Of a DNA stretch of 64,000 nt, positions 1-8,279 are shown in pieces. The notes under the pieces are model-generated. The model was not told where the DNA came from, did no database searches, and saw only the letters and a program-made list of their open reading frames with translations. Position 1 is the stretch's first letter. Each line of letters starts with the position of its first letter. Location: the NCBI GenBank assembly GCA_030454225.1, contig JAKDRW010000001.1, forward strand, positions 85,365 to 149,364. Reading direction: 5' to 3'. Both the position numbers and the translations under genes were made by a program. This DNA comes from Vreelandella subglaciescola. Its GTDB lineage: Bacteria > Pseudomonadota > Gammaproteobacteria > Pseudomonadales > Halomonadaceae.

Positions 1-370
1 GCTGGTATAAAAAAGCCGCGTAATTATTGCGCGCGCGGGTAAAGTCGGCGTCGGCGTCGAGCGCTTTCCGGAAATACTCGGCGGCCAGCTTATCCTCGCC
101 CTGGCGCTGGTAGACAAGCGCTAGCGCCTGCAGCGTTTTGGCGTTATGCGCGTCGAGCTCATCGGCCCGATCGAGCGCATCGAGCGCGCGGGTCAGGTTG
201 TTTTTTTCCAGGTAGGCGATGCCCAGTCTGGTATAGGCGCTGCTGGCGTCGGCCTTGTCTGACGACGAAAGCGATGAAGACGATGCGCAGCCGGTCAACC
301 ACAGCGTGCTGATCAATACCCATGTTACAGGTGTACGCAGCGTAGGCGTTAGCTGACGGCAAAAAAGCAT
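1..370 (-). CDS. pilF: Type IV pilus biogenesis lipoprotein PilF (3' end missing)
   Basis: Outer-membrane pilotin that helps the PilQ secretin assemble and localise. The visible 123 codons begin with a short basic N-terminus, a hydrophobic segment and a lipobox LTGC (residues 25-28), so Cys28 should be lipidated. A Ser-rich linker follows, then TPR repeats (AYTRLGIAYLEKNNLTRALD and the next helix pair). The ATG at 370 is preceded by AGGA at a proper distance. The gene follows rlmN in the same direction, the usual gammaproteobacterial order. The C-terminal TPRs lie outside the window. Family assignment rests on lipobox, TPRs and position, and is fairly secure. Confidence 0.85.
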   Translation of the reverse strand, partial: MLFCRQLTPTLRTPVTWVLISTLWLTGCASSSSLSSSDKADASSAYTRLGIAYLEKNNLTRALDALDRADELDAHNAKTLQALALVYQRQGEDKLAAEYFRKALDADADFTRARNNYAAFLYQ

Positions 371-477
371 CGTTATCCTCATAGCGGTGGCATGCAATCG
401 CAGCGTGAGCGAAGCAATAAAAGGGGCGTAAAGCGCTGCCGCCTGGAGCGCGGTGTCCGGTGGGCGCCAAGGCAGGG

Positions 478-1674
478 TTAGTTGGCGTCAAGCTGGATCG
501 ACTGAATGTGGCGGGCGTGGCGCTTGGTACGGTCTTTTACCCGGCCGACGAGCTGGCCGCAGGCGGCGTCGATATCGTCGCCGCGGGCAGTGCGGATCGG
601 GGCCGTGTAGCCGAGTTCGTCCAGCCGGCGCTGAAAGCGTACGCACTGGTTGCGCGATGGCGTTTCGTAGCCCGAGTGAGGAAACGGATTAAACGGAATC
701 AGGTTGATTTTGCACGGCAGGTCGCGGAGCACATCGGCCAGCTGTTCGGCGTGCTCTTGCTGGTCGTTGACGTCTTTCATCAGCGTGTATTCGATGGTCA
801 CCTGGCGGTTTTCCGGGCTTTTATCCAGGTAACGCTTACAGGCATCGAGCAGCGTCTGGATATTGTATTTGCGGTTCAGCGGCACCAGCGTATTGCGCAA
901 CTCGTCGTTGGCGGCGTGCAGCGAAATGGCCAGGCTGACGTCGATATCGTCGCCGAGCTTGTCGATCATCGGCACGACGCCCGAGGTCGAGAGCGTCACG
1001 CGGCGCTTGGACAGGCCGTAGCCGTCGTCTTCAAGCATCAGGCGCATCGCCGGGACCACGTTGTTGTAATTCAGCAGGGGTTCGCCCATGCCCATCATCA
1101 CCACGTTGGTCACCGGGCGCTGGCGGGTATCGTGGCGCGGTCCGGCGCTGCGCGAGGCGACCCACACCTGGCCAATAATTTCGGCGGCGGTGAGGTTGCG
1201 CTGAAAGCCCTGTTTGCCGGTGGAGCAAAAGCTGCAGTCAAGCGAACAGCCCACCTGGGACGAGACGCAAAGCGTGCGCCGTTTGCCGTTATCGGCGGGA
1301 ATCAGTACCGTTTCCACGTAGCTGCCGTCCTCGACCTCGAGCACCCACTTGCGCGTGCCGTCCTGCGAGGCGCCTTCATACACTACGCTTGGGCCGCGCA
1401 CCTCTGCTAAGCGTTCGAGCTTTTCGCGCAGCGACTTGGACAGATTGGTCATCGCCTCGAAGTCGTCACAGCCTTCGTGGTGCATCCATTTCATCACCTG
1501 GGCGGCGCGAAACTTCTTTTCGCCGATGGAGAGAAAAAAGGCTTCCAGCTGCGCGCGCGACATGCCCAGCAGGTTGGCCCGTGCGGGCTCCTTGGGCGCG
1601 GCGTTTTGGGCGCGCGGCGCAGGCGTGTCTGAGGAAGCGTCGTGAGTAGCGTCGTGGGCAGCGGTGGTGGTCAT
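478..1674 (-). CDS. rlmN: Dual-specificity 23S rRNA (A2503-C2)/tRNA (A37-C2) methyltransferase RlmN
   Basis: Radical-SAM enzyme that methylates C2 of A2503 in 23S rRNA and of A37 in some tRNAs. The 398-residue protein carries the radical SAM cluster motif CSLDCSFC (Cys143, Cys147, Cys150) and the C-terminal Cys in IDAACGQL that acts in the methyl transfer. I chose the ATG at 1674; it leaves a 35-residue Ala/Thr/Pro-rich N-terminal tail before the conserved [14 protein letters not shown]. An upstream in-frame start would add a sequence that does not look like protein. It lies between ndk and pilF, probably one transcription unit. Confidence 0.95.
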   Translation of the reverse strand: MTTTAAHDATHDASSDTPAPRAQNAAPKEPARANLLGMSRAQLEAFFLSIGEKKFRAAQVMKWMHHEGCDDFEAMTNLSKSLREKLERLAEVRGPSVVYEGASQDGTRKWVLEVEDGSYVETVLIPADNGKRRTLCVSSQVGCSLDCSFCSTGKQGFQRNLTAAEIIGQVWVASRSAGPRHDTRQRPVTNVVMMGMGEPLLNYNNVVPAMRLMLEDDGYGLSKRRVTLSTSGVVPMIDKLGDDIDVSLAISLHAANDELRNTLVPLNRKYNIQTLLDACKRYLDKSPENRQVTIEYTLMKDVNDQQEHAEQLADVLRDLPCKINLIPFNPFPHSGYETPSRNQCVRFQRRLDELGYTAPIRTARGDDIDAACGQLVGRVKDRTKRHARHIQSIQLDAN

Positions 1675-1756
1675 GGCGGTCAGCGTCGGAAAAGGCGGGA
1701 GCCAAGGCTCCCGCGAAAATGGCCGGCAACGTGATGAAAGCGGCCTTGCTGCGCGT

Positions 1757-2182
1757 TTAGCGCGGGCAGATTTCGTCGTTGCCAAAGAAGTAGGCGATTT
1801 CGCGCTCGGCGCTTTCCACGGAGTCTGACCCGTGAACGGCGTTAGCGTCGATGGTTTCGGCGAAGTCGGCGCGGATGGTGCCGGCTTCAGCGTCCTTGGG
1901 GTTGGTCGCGCCCATCAGGTCGCGGTTTTTGGCAATGGCGTCTTCGCCTTCCAGTACCTGTACCACGACCGGGCCCGAGATCATGAAGCCGACCAGGGCG
2001 CCAAAGAAAGGGCGCTCCTTGTGCTCGGCATAGAAGCCGCCGGCTTTTTCTTCAGAGAGCTGCAGCATTTTGGCGGCAACGACCTTGAGGCCGGCCTTTT
2101 CAAAGCGAGCGATGATCTCGCCGACGGCGTTCTTGGCAACGGCATCGGGTTTGATGATGGAAAGCGTACGTTCGTTCGCCAT
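1757..2182 (-). CDS. ndk: Nucleoside diphosphate kinase
   Basis: Transfers the gamma phosphate of ATP to NDPs through a phosphohistidine, balancing NTP and dNTP pools in the cytoplasm. The protein is 141 residues, the normal family length. It starts [15 protein letters not shown], and the catalytic His117 sits in NAVHGSDS. The ATG at 2182 is preceded by CAGGAG. Gene order isc cluster - ndk - rlmN - pilF is standard for gammaproteobacteria. No oddities. Confidence 0.97.
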   Translation of the reverse strand: MANERTLSIIKPDAVAKNAVGEIIARFEKAGLKVVAAKMLQLSEEKAGGFYAEHKERPFFGALVGFMISGPVVVQVLEGEDAIAKNRDLMGATNPKDAEAGTIRADFAETIDANAVHGSDSVESAEREIAYFFGNDEICPR

Positions 2183-2346
2183 GTAAATCTCCTGGATAGG
2201 GCGTAACACAAAGTGCCGCTCTGGCGGGCAGGGCGGCAAATAAGAGGCGCCGCCGCCGTCAACCTCGGAGAAACACGAGCCGGCGGCGGGGGCGCGATTA
2301 TAGCGCTTCATCAAGGCCGTGAATACTGCCAGTGCCGGCTGGCGGG

Positions 2347-2673
2347 CTAAACGGTAAAGCTTTCGCCGCAGCCGCACTCGTCCTTGACGTTGGGGTTATT
2401 GAAGCGAAAGTAGCGATTCAGCCCCTCGTTGACGTAGTCAACTTCGCTGCCGTCGAGCATCTCCAGCGCGTCGGGCGCGACAAATACGCGGGCGCCGTGG
2501 TCTTCAAAGCTCGCGTCGTCCGGGGCGGCTTCGTCGGCAAAATTGAGCACGTAGCTGTAGCCCGAGCAGCCCGATGGCTTGACCGAAACGCGCAGCCCGA
2601 GCCCCTCGCCGCGCTCGGCGAGGACGTGCTGGATCTGAGCAGCGGCAGTGGATGTAATATTTAGTGTGGCCAT
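2347..2673 (-). CDS. iscA: A-type iron-sulfur carrier protein, IscA-like
   Basis: Small carrier or scaffold that receives Fe-S clusters or iron and hands them to apo-targets. The 108-residue protein has the three invariant cysteines of the A-type family: Cys36 in [10 protein letters not shown] and Cys100/Cys102 in the C-terminal DECGCGESF. Start ATG at 2673 has AGGAGG nearby (CAGGAGGTCATCC). It follows iscS by about 50 bp and is the last isc gene here: iscU, hscB, hscA and fdx, which normally surround it, are absent. IscA and ErpA are hard to separate by sequence alone; the operon position favours IscA. Confidence 0.9.
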   Translation of the reverse strand: MATLNITSTAAAQIQHVLAERGEGLGLRVSVKPSGCSGYSYVLNFADEAAPDDASFEDHGARVFVAPDALEMLDGSEVDYVNEGLNRYFRFNNPNVKDECGCGESFTV

Positions 2674-2721
2674 GGATGACCTCCTGTTTAAAGCGGCGTG
2701 GTGTTGCCCCAGTGCCCTAAG

Positions 2722-3885
2722 CTATGCGCGCAGGCCGGTGACTGCATATTGCAGCACGCGCAGCGTATGGTCGATGTCGGCGTCGGTGGTAAAGCGCCCA
2801 AAGCTGAAACGCAGCGATGACAGCGCCATCCTGCGCGGCACGCCGACGCCGAGCAGGACATAGGACGGGTCGACGCTTGCCGAGTTGCACGCCGAGCCGG
2901 TGGACACCGCGATGTCGCGCAGCGCCATCAGTAGTGATTCGCCGTCAACGCCGCCAAAGGCCACGTTGACGATGTTGGGCACGCTGTGCGCGCCGGCCGC
3001 GTTGCGCTGTACGTCACCCAGTTGGGCAAGCCCTTCGAGAAAACGTTCGGCCAGCGCGGCAATGTGCGCCTGGTCGGCCTCGCCCTGCTGGCCCATCAGC
3101 GCAAAGGCCTCTCCCATGCCGGCGATCTGGTGGGTGGGCAGCGTGCCCGAGCGCATGCCGCGCTCGTGGCCGCCGCCGTGGATCAGCGCTTCCACACGGA
3201 TGTCGGGGTGGCGTTTGACGTACAGCGCACCGACGCCCTTGGGGCCGTAAGCCTTGTGCCCCGAAAGCGACATCAGGTCAACGTGCTGGGCGGCCGCGTC
3301 GAGCGGGATGCGGCCGATGGCCTGGGCGGCATCGGTGTGAAACGCCGCGCCGAAGTCGTGGGCCACGTCGGCAAGCGCGGCGATGTCGTTGACGCTGCCC
3401 AGCTCGTTGTTGACCGCCATCAATGATACCAGCGCGGTGTCGTCGCGCATGGCGCCGCGCAGCTGGTCGGGGGTGGTGCAGCCGTCGGGGCCGGGGCTGA
3501 GCCATGTGACCTCGAAGCCTTCGGTTTCAAGCGCCCGGGCGGTATCGACCACCGCCTTGTGTTCAATGCTCGAGGTGACCAGGTGCATGCCGCGCTCGCG
3601 GTTGGCGCGCATAAAGCCCGTCAGCGCGAGGTTGTCAGCCTCGGTGGCGCCGCTGGTCCAGACGATTTCGCGCGGGTCGGCGTGGACGGCGTCGGCCACC
3701 TGGCGGCGCGCCTGCTCGACGACCTGTTCGGCCTGCCAGCCAAGCATATGGCTGCGTGAGGCGGGGTTGGCGTAAAGCTGATCCACCGTCAGGTAGCGCT
3801 GCATGACGGCCGCAACGCGATCGTCCACCGGTGTAGTGGCGGCGTAGTCAAGGTAAACGGGCAGCGGGGGCGTGGTATCGGGCAT
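2722..3885 (-). CDS. iscS: Cysteine desulfurase IscS
   Basis: PLP enzyme that removes sulfur from cysteine to form a persulfide for Fe-S cluster and thio-tRNA synthesis. The 387-residue protein begins PVYLDYAATTPVD. The PLP lysine is in LSGHKAYGPKGVG and the mobile-loop cysteine in STGSACNSAS. The C-terminus is shorter than E. coli IscS (404 residues), lacking the tail that docks IscU, which fits the absence of iscU in this cluster. Start is ATG 3885; a GTG at 3894 is in frame but no better supported. It is co-transcribed with iscR upstream. Confidence 0.93.
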   Translation of the reverse strand: MPDTTPPLPVYLDYAATTPVDDRVAAVMQRYLTVDQLYANPASRSHMLGWQAEQVVEQARRQVADAVHADPREIVWTSGATEADNLALTGFMRANRERGMHLVTSSIEHKAVVDTARALETEGFEVTWLSPGPDGCTTPDQLRGAMRDDTALVSLMAVNNELGSVNDIAALADVAHDFGAAFHTDAAQAIGRIPLDAAAQHVDLMSLSGHKAYGPKGVGALYVKRHPDIRVEALIHGGGHERGMRSGTLPTHQIAGMGEAFALMGQQGEADQAHIAALAERFLEGLAQLGDVQRNAAGAHSVPNIVNVAFGGVDGESLLMALRDIAVSTGSACNSASVDPSYVLLGVGVPRRMALSSLRFSFGRFTTDADIDHTLRVLQYAVTGLRA

Positions 3886-3925
3886 GGGGTTCACATCAAG
3901 TCAATGGAGCGCAGGCGGGCCGGCG

Positions 3926-4393
3926 CTAAGGCGCAGACGCGAGAATGCCGGCGTCCCGTTGGGCCCGCTGGCGCGTGGCGATCTGCTGTATGTCGGGGCG
4001 TTGGCGCAGCTGTTCAAGCGTTACGGCGTCGAGAAACTGGCGAATCTGGTCGGAAAGCTCGCACCACAGGTGGTGAGTCAGGCAGGTATCGCCCTGCTGG
4101 CAGTCGGAAAGCCCCTGGCAGCGCGTGGCGTCCACGCTTTCGTCGACGGCATCGACAATGTTTGACACCTGGATGCCGGCGGGCGCTCGCGCCAGCCGGT
4201 AGCCGCCGCCCGGGCCGCGCACGCTGCGCACAAGCTCTGCCCGACGCAGCCGGGCAAACAGCTGTTCGAGATAAGACAGCGAAATCCCCTGGCGCCGGGC
4301 GATATCGCCAAGGCTCACGGGGGCTTCGTCGGCGTTGATCGCCAGATCGAGCATGGCGGTCACGGCGTAGCGCCCTTTGGTGGTTAAACGCAT
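3926..4393 (-). CDS. iscR: Fe-S cluster-responsive transcriptional regulator IscR (Rrf2 family)
   Basis: Winged-helix regulator that binds a [2Fe-2S] cluster and represses the isc operon when clusters are abundant. The 155-residue protein begins [18 protein letters not shown]. The cluster ligands Cys92, Cys98, Cys104 and His107 are all present at the same numbers as in E. coli. It heads iscR-iscS-iscA. The start codon lies in a 17-bp tandem near-duplication: a better-spaced ribosome site serves an out-of-frame ATG at 4410 that opens an 8-codon frame overlapping this start. I kept ATG 4393 because it gives the conserved N-terminus. Confidence 0.95.
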   Translation of the reverse strand: MRLTTKGRYAVTAMLDLAINADEAPVSLGDIARRQGISLSYLEQLFARLRRAELVRSVRGPGGGYRLARAPAGIQVSNIVDAVDESVDATRCQGLSDCQQGDTCLTHHLWCELSDQIRQFLDAVTLEQLRQRPDIQQIATRQRAQRDAGILASAP

Positions 4394-4460
4394 GGCGTGG
4401 TCAAGCGCATGGCAGACCTCTCAACGCTCGATAAAGCGTATTGGCGGCAAATGTTGCCTC

Positions 4461-4490
4461 ATTATGGGAAAGCCCGAGCGTTAGGGTCAA
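4461..4490 (-). promoter_or_regulatory. Probable sigma-70 promoter of iscR
   Basis: On the minus strand a TTGACC -35 (4485-4490) and a CATAAT -10 (4461-4466) are separated by 18 bp, about 70 bp upstream of the iscR start and overlapping the last codons of cysE. I could not find a convincing IscR type 1 or type 2 operator around it by eye. Confidence 0.5.
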
Positions 4491-5344
4491 CCTTTTGAAT
4501 CGTCGTGCTCCGCCGCCGGATCGCTGGCGGGGTCGTTAGAGTGATCTGCGCCGCAGTCGCTGACGGCTTCGTCGAGGACGCTGGCGAAATCTTCGTCACG
4601 CAGCTTGGGCAGCTCGCCGTTACGGTAGCTGGCGTCGAGCCGGGTCAGCGTGGCGCACATTTGCTCGATGCGCCCGTCGACCGCGTGCATGTGGTCGAGC
4701 ATCGCCTGCATCGAGCGCGCTACCGGGTCGGGCATGTCCTGGCTGACGCCGTAGGCGTCAAAGCCGAACTTCTGGCGGATGGCTTCGCGCCGGGCGGGGT
4801 CGACGTCGAGCGACTGCTGCGCGTCGGGCTCGGCGCGCTTGACGATCTTGCCGGGAATCCCCACGACCGTGGCGCCGGCGGGAACGTCTTTGGTGACCAC
4901 GGCGTTGGAGCCGACCTTGACGCCGGCCTCAAGGACGAGCGGGCCGAGTATTTTGGCGCCGGCGCCGACAATCACGCCGTCGCCCAGGGTCGGGTGGCGT
5001 TTGCCCTTGTTCCAACTGGTGCCGCCTAGCGTAACGCCGTGGTAGAGCGTGACGTCGTCGCCGATCAACGCGGTTTCGCCAATGACCACGCCCATGCCGT
5101 GGTCGATGAAAAAGCGTCGCCCGATGGTGGCGCCGGGGTGAATTTCGATGCCGGTCAAAAAGCGCGCAAACGTCGACAGCGTACGCGCCAGCCACTTGGC
5201 GTTGTGTTTCCACAGCCAGTGGTGAAAGCGGTGCAGCAGCAGCGCGTGCAGGCCGGGATAGTTGGTCAGTACTTCAAAAAAATTGCGTGCGGCCGGGTCG
5301 CGGACAAACACGCTGTTGATGTCTTCGCGCAGGCGTTCAAACAT
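4487..5344 (-). CDS. cysE: Serine O-acetyltransferase CysE
   Basis: Makes O-acetylserine from serine and acetyl-CoA, the first step of cysteine synthesis. Its product pathway supplies the substrate of the neighbouring IscS. The N-terminal helical domain (residues 1-60) is followed by a left-handed beta-helix of hexapeptide repeats ([20 protein letters not shown] and onward), with the DHGMG and HGVTLGGT active-site segments. At 285 residues it has a C-terminal Asp/Glu-rich tail beyond the usual end; this tail may alter the feedback-inhibition end. Start ATG 5344 gives the conserved MFERLREDI. Lies between trmJ and iscR on the same strand. Confidence 0.95.
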   Translation of the reverse strand: MFERLREDINSVFVRDPAARNFFEVLTNYPGLHALLLHRFHHWLWKHNAKWLARTLSTFARFLTGIEIHPGATIGRRFFIDHGMGVVIGETALIGDDVTLYHGVTLGGTSWNKGKRHPTLGDGVIVGAGAKILGPLVLEAGVKVGSNAVVTKDVPAGATVVGIPGKIVKRAEPDAQQSLDVDPARREAIRQKFGFDAYGVSQDMPDPVARSMQAMLDHMHAVDGRIEQMCATLTRLDASYRNGELPKLRDEDFASVLDEAVSDCGADHSNDPASDPAAEHDDSKG

Positions 5345-5378
5345 GCGGCCTTCCTTCAGTGTGTGGGCGCCGGACGCA

Positions 5379-6152
5379 TCAGCGCGGCGGCTGGGTGGTC
5401 TGGTCGGTGGCGGCCTTGTCTGTCGCCGTCAGTATGCCGCGCAGGATGTTGAGCTCGATCTGCTGCGGGCGGGCGCGCAGGTAGAGCCGGCGCATACGTG
5501 CCATCAGCTGGCGCGGCTTGTCCGGATCGTGAAACCCGATCGCGGTCAGGGTTTGCTCAAGGTGGATAAAATAGCGTTCCAGATCGGCGTGGGAGACAAG
5601 CTGCGTTTCTTCGCGCTGGTCGCTTGCGCAGGCAACGTCGGGTGTTGCTGCCTGCTGCTCAAGCCAGGCTACACGGCATTCGTAGGCCACCACCTGCACC
5701 GCCGCTGCCAGGTTGAGCGAGCTGAAGTCGGTATTGGTGGGAATATGCACGTGGGCGTGGCAGCGGTGCAGCTCGTCGTTGGTCAGCCCGCTGTCTTCGC
5801 GGCCGAATACCAGCGCGACCCGGGCGTTATCTTGCCGGCATTCCCCGGGCAGGCGGTGGGCAAGCTCGCGGGGCGAGAGCATCGGCCAGGGCAGGGTGCG
5901 CGAGCGGGCGCTGGCGCCTACCACAAAGGTGCAGTCGGCCACGGCTTCGTCCAGCGTCTGGCAGACGTGGGCGCTGTGTAAAAGGTGATCGGCGCCCGAG
6001 GCGCGGGAAATGCTGTCCTGGGTGATAACCTCGCCGCGCGGGGCGACCAGCGCAAGATCGCCAAGGCCCATGTTGTGCATGGCGCGGGCAACGCCGCCGA
6101 TATTGCCGGGATGGCTAGTGCCGATAAGGACAGTACGAAGGCGCTCAAGCAT
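5379..6152 (-). CDS. trmJ: tRNA (cytidine/uridine-32-2'-O)-methyltransferase TrmJ
   Basis: SPOUT-class enzyme methylating the ribose of nucleotide 32 in several tRNAs. From ATG 6152 the 257-residue protein starts [20 protein letters not shown], the conserved N-terminus. The SPOUT knot is seen in [15 protein letters not shown] and [19 protein letters not shown], which binds SAM. Longer in-frame starts up to 6389 would run into the suhB promoter region and add non-conserved sequence. The gene is divergent from suhB and followed closely by cysE, the classic trmJ-cysE-iscR order. Confidence 0.95.
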   Translation of the reverse strand: MLERLRTVLIGTSHPGNIGGVARAMHNMGLGDLALVAPRGEVITQDSISRASGADHLLHSAHVCQTLDEAVADCTFVVGASARSRTLPWPMLSPRELAHRLPGECRQDNARVALVFGREDSGLTNDELHRCHAHVHIPTNTDFSSLNLAAAVQVVAYECRVAWLEQQAATPDVACASDQREETQLVSHADLERYFIHLEQTLTAIGFHDPDKPRQLMARMRRLYLRARPQQIELNILRGILTATDKAATDQTTQPPR

Positions 6153-6400
6153 TGCGTGACTCGATCGTTGGAAAAAAGACGGCGGGACCGTTGGGTGACA
6201 GTCCGCTGATGCTGGCTCACCCCGGCGGGGCTCAATGGGCGCGGGCTTGTGAGCGCAAGCAGAGACTAAGGGGCATAAGTTTAGCATGACTACGTGGCAC
6301 CCTTGCACGTGCTCTGCTAGAATCGCCGCCCAGCGCGGCATTCGTTGCCGCCCGTTCTTTAACAGTCCTGTCTTTAACCTTACCGTCACAAGGCTCGCCC

Positions 6401-7195
6401 ATGAATCCGATGGTCCAGTTCACGCTGCGCGCGACGCGCAAGGCCGCTGATCAATTTTTACGTATCCGCGAGCGCATCGAAAACGCTCACGATGAAGCCA
6501 ATATTGAACACCTGCTGGCAGAAACCGCGAGCAAGGCCGAGGCCACCATCGTCGAGCAGCTGGAGCGCGGCTACCCGCACCACGGCATTGCCGGCCGTTT
6601 TACTTCGCACAGGGCCGGCACGGGCGAAGGGCGCGATACTGTCTGGAAAATCGAGCCGTTTCACGGCTACTCCAACCTGTCGGTGGCCGGCACCAATTTT
6701 GCGCTGTCGGCGGTATGCCTGGTTAAAGGCCGGCCTGAGCACGCGGTCATCGTCTGCCCCTTTGCCGACGACGAATACATCGCCAGCCGCGGCGGCGGCG
6801 CCCAGCACAACGGCAAGCGCATGCGCGTCAGCAAGCCCGCCGCGATAGCCGGTACGCGCATCGCGCAGAGCCTGCCGCCGACTTGGCTGCGCAGCCGCCA
6901 CCTGCCCGCCTATCTTACCCTGACCCAGCAGCTCGCCCCCAACGCCGATACGCTGATTGCCACCGGCAGCGGCCTGCTGGACATTTGCGAAGTGGCGGCC
7001 GGGCGCGTGGATAGCGCTTTCGTGCTGGGGCTTGAAGAGCAGGATATGCACGTCGGTGCGCTGCTGCTCAAAGAAGCCGGCGCGCTGTCCGGCACTCCGG
7101 ACGGGCAGCCCTCGATCAAGCCCGAAGGCACGTTGATGGCCGCCGGCCCACGCCTCTACAAAGCGCTGGTCAAGCAGTTGACGCCGCATTTTTAA
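6401..7195 (+). CDS. suhB: SuhB-like protein, inositol monophosphatase fold with degenerate metal site
   Basis: Homologue of SuhB, which in E. coli is an inositol-1-phosphatase and, independently of catalysis, part of the Nus complex for rRNA antitermination. Length (264) and N-terminus MNPMVQFTLRATRKA match SuhB, and the position opposite trmJ-cysE-iscR is the usual suhB locus. The catalytic signature is broken: where the family has DPLDGTTNF the sequence reads EPFHGYSNL (Glu85, His88), the EE pair before it is Thr68-Ser69, and the earlier metal Asp is Ser44. Only the late Asp (in EEQDMHVGA) remains. Phosphatase activity is therefore unlikely; I infer a retained Nus-type role. Confidence 0.85.
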   Translation: MNPMVQFTLRATRKAADQFLRIRERIENAHDEANIEHLLAETASKAEATIVEQLERGYPHHGIAGRFTSHRAGTGEGRDTVWKIEPFHGYSNLSVAGTNFALSAVCLVKGRPEHAVIVCPFADDEYIASRGGGAQHNGKRMRVSKPAAIAGTRIAQSLPPTWLRSRHLPAYLTLTQQLAPNADTLIATGSGLLDICEVAAGRVDSAFVLGLEEQDMHVGALLLKEAGALSGTPDGQPSIKPEGTLMAAGPRLYKALVKQLTPHF

Positions 7196-7244
7196 GTAGC
7201 GATGACGTTAAGTCACGGTAATGTTAAATAACGACGCCGTGGTA

Positions 7245-7284
7245 TAAAAAACGCCCCTGCCGGATATTCGGCAGGGGCGTTTTG
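7245..7284. terminator. Bidirectional terminator between suhB and secF
   Basis: A 12-bp perfect stem (7251-7262 with 7269-7280) around a 6-nt loop is flanked by six A on the left and by a short T run on the right, so it can end both the rightward suhB transcript and the leftward queA-tgt-yajC-secD-secF transcript. Confidence 0.85.
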
Positions 7285-7317
7285 CTGTGGCGAAAGCCAG
7301 AAGGCCAGGTCAAAAGG

Positions 7318-8244
7318 CTAAGGCAGCTCTTCCCCTTCTTCATCCTGGGGTTTGGGTGCCGGAATCAGGTCTTCGCGGCTGAGTTTGAGCGGGATCAGCA
7401 GCGCGCTGGAGATATAGATCGACGAAAACGTGCCCACCACAATGCCGATGAGCAGGGCAATGGCGAAGTTTTCGATCATGTCGCCGCCGAGTATCAAAAG
7501 CGCCAGCAGCACCAGCAGCGTGGTACCCGACGTGGCCAGCGTACGCGACAGCGTGGCGTTGATCGCCTCGTTGATGATTTGCTGCATGTCGGTAATCTGC
7601 GAGATGCGGATATTTTCGCGCACGCGGTCGTAAACCACGATGGTGTCGTTCAGCGAGTAGCCGATGACCGCAAGGATTGCGGCCAGCACCGTCAGGTCAA
7701 ACTCCAGGCCAAACAGCGCGAACACGCCGATTACGATAATCACGTCGTGGAGCAAAGCGAGCAGGGCGCCAACGGCGAACTTGTACTGAAAGCGGAAGGC
7801 GACGTAGAGCATCACGACCCCGAGCGCCATGAGCATGCCCAGGCCACTTTGGTCGCGCAGCTGATCGCCCACCTGGGCGCCGACGAAATCGGCGCGCACC
7901 AGATCAACGCTGTCGCCGGCGTCGCGCAGCAGGGTCACGACCTGGTTGCCCACCTGGGTATCAAACGCCTGCTGCAGGCGGATCAAGACGTCGGTCGAGG
8001 CACCGAAGGTTTGCACGGACACGTCGCGAAAGCCGTTTTGCTCGAGCGTCTGGCGCACGCTGTCAAGCGCCGGCGCCGTGGCGTAGTGCACCTCGACCAG
8101 GGTGCCGCCGGTAAAGTCCAGCCCCAGGTTGAGCTGCTGAAAGATCAGCGCACCAATCGATATCAGCAGCAAAATACCCGAGAGGATCAGCGCCCATTGG
8201 CGCCGCCCCATAAAGTCGAATTGCCGGTTTGTCAGGGATTTCAT
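7318..8244 (-). CDS. secF: Protein translocase subunit SecF
   Basis: Inner-membrane partner of SecD in the proton-motive-force-driven SecDF-YajC complex that completes Sec export. The 308-residue protein has the RND-type layout: one TM helix near residues 15-35, a small periplasmic domain, then five TMs. Family marks are LDFTGGTLVEV and VVVYDRVRENIR. I use ATG 8244 (MKSLTNRQFDFMGRRQWAL), preceded by AAGAGGTGG. The C-terminus is short and acidic (EDLIPAPKPQDEEGEELP). Lies 35 bp after secD. Confidence 0.96.
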   Translation of the reverse strand: MKSLTNRQFDFMGRRQWALILSGILLLISIGALIFQQLNLGLDFTGGTLVEVHYATAPALDSVRQTLEQNGFRDVSVQTFGASTDVLIRLQQAFDTQVGNQVVTLLRDAGDSVDLVRADFVGAQVGDQLRDQSGLGMLMALGVVMLYVAFRFQYKFAVGALLALLHDVIIVIGVFALFGLEFDLTVLAAILAVIGYSLNDTIVVYDRVRENIRISQITDMQQIINEAINATLSRTLATSGTTLLVLLALLILGGDMIENFAIALLIGIVVGTFSSIYISSALLIPLKLSREDLIPAPKPQDEEGEELP

Positions 8245-8279
8245 TACCACCTCTTGAAGTCTGGGCTGTGCGCCGGGAG

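Noticed and set aside
460..1410. Long plus-strand open frame opposite rlmN
   Set aside because: It is the GC-rich antisense shadow of rlmN, whose radical SAM motifs are clear. Similar antisense frames opposite lptD, rpoD, sdaA and secD were rejected for the same reason.
6295..6323. Sigma-54-like TGGCAC ... TTGCAC upstream of suhB
   Set aside because: The two blocks are separated by only 2 nt, not the 5 nt that sigma-54 promoters need. A TAGAAT at 6318 with TGGCAC 17 bp away is an equally weak sigma-70 candidate, so no promoter is listed.
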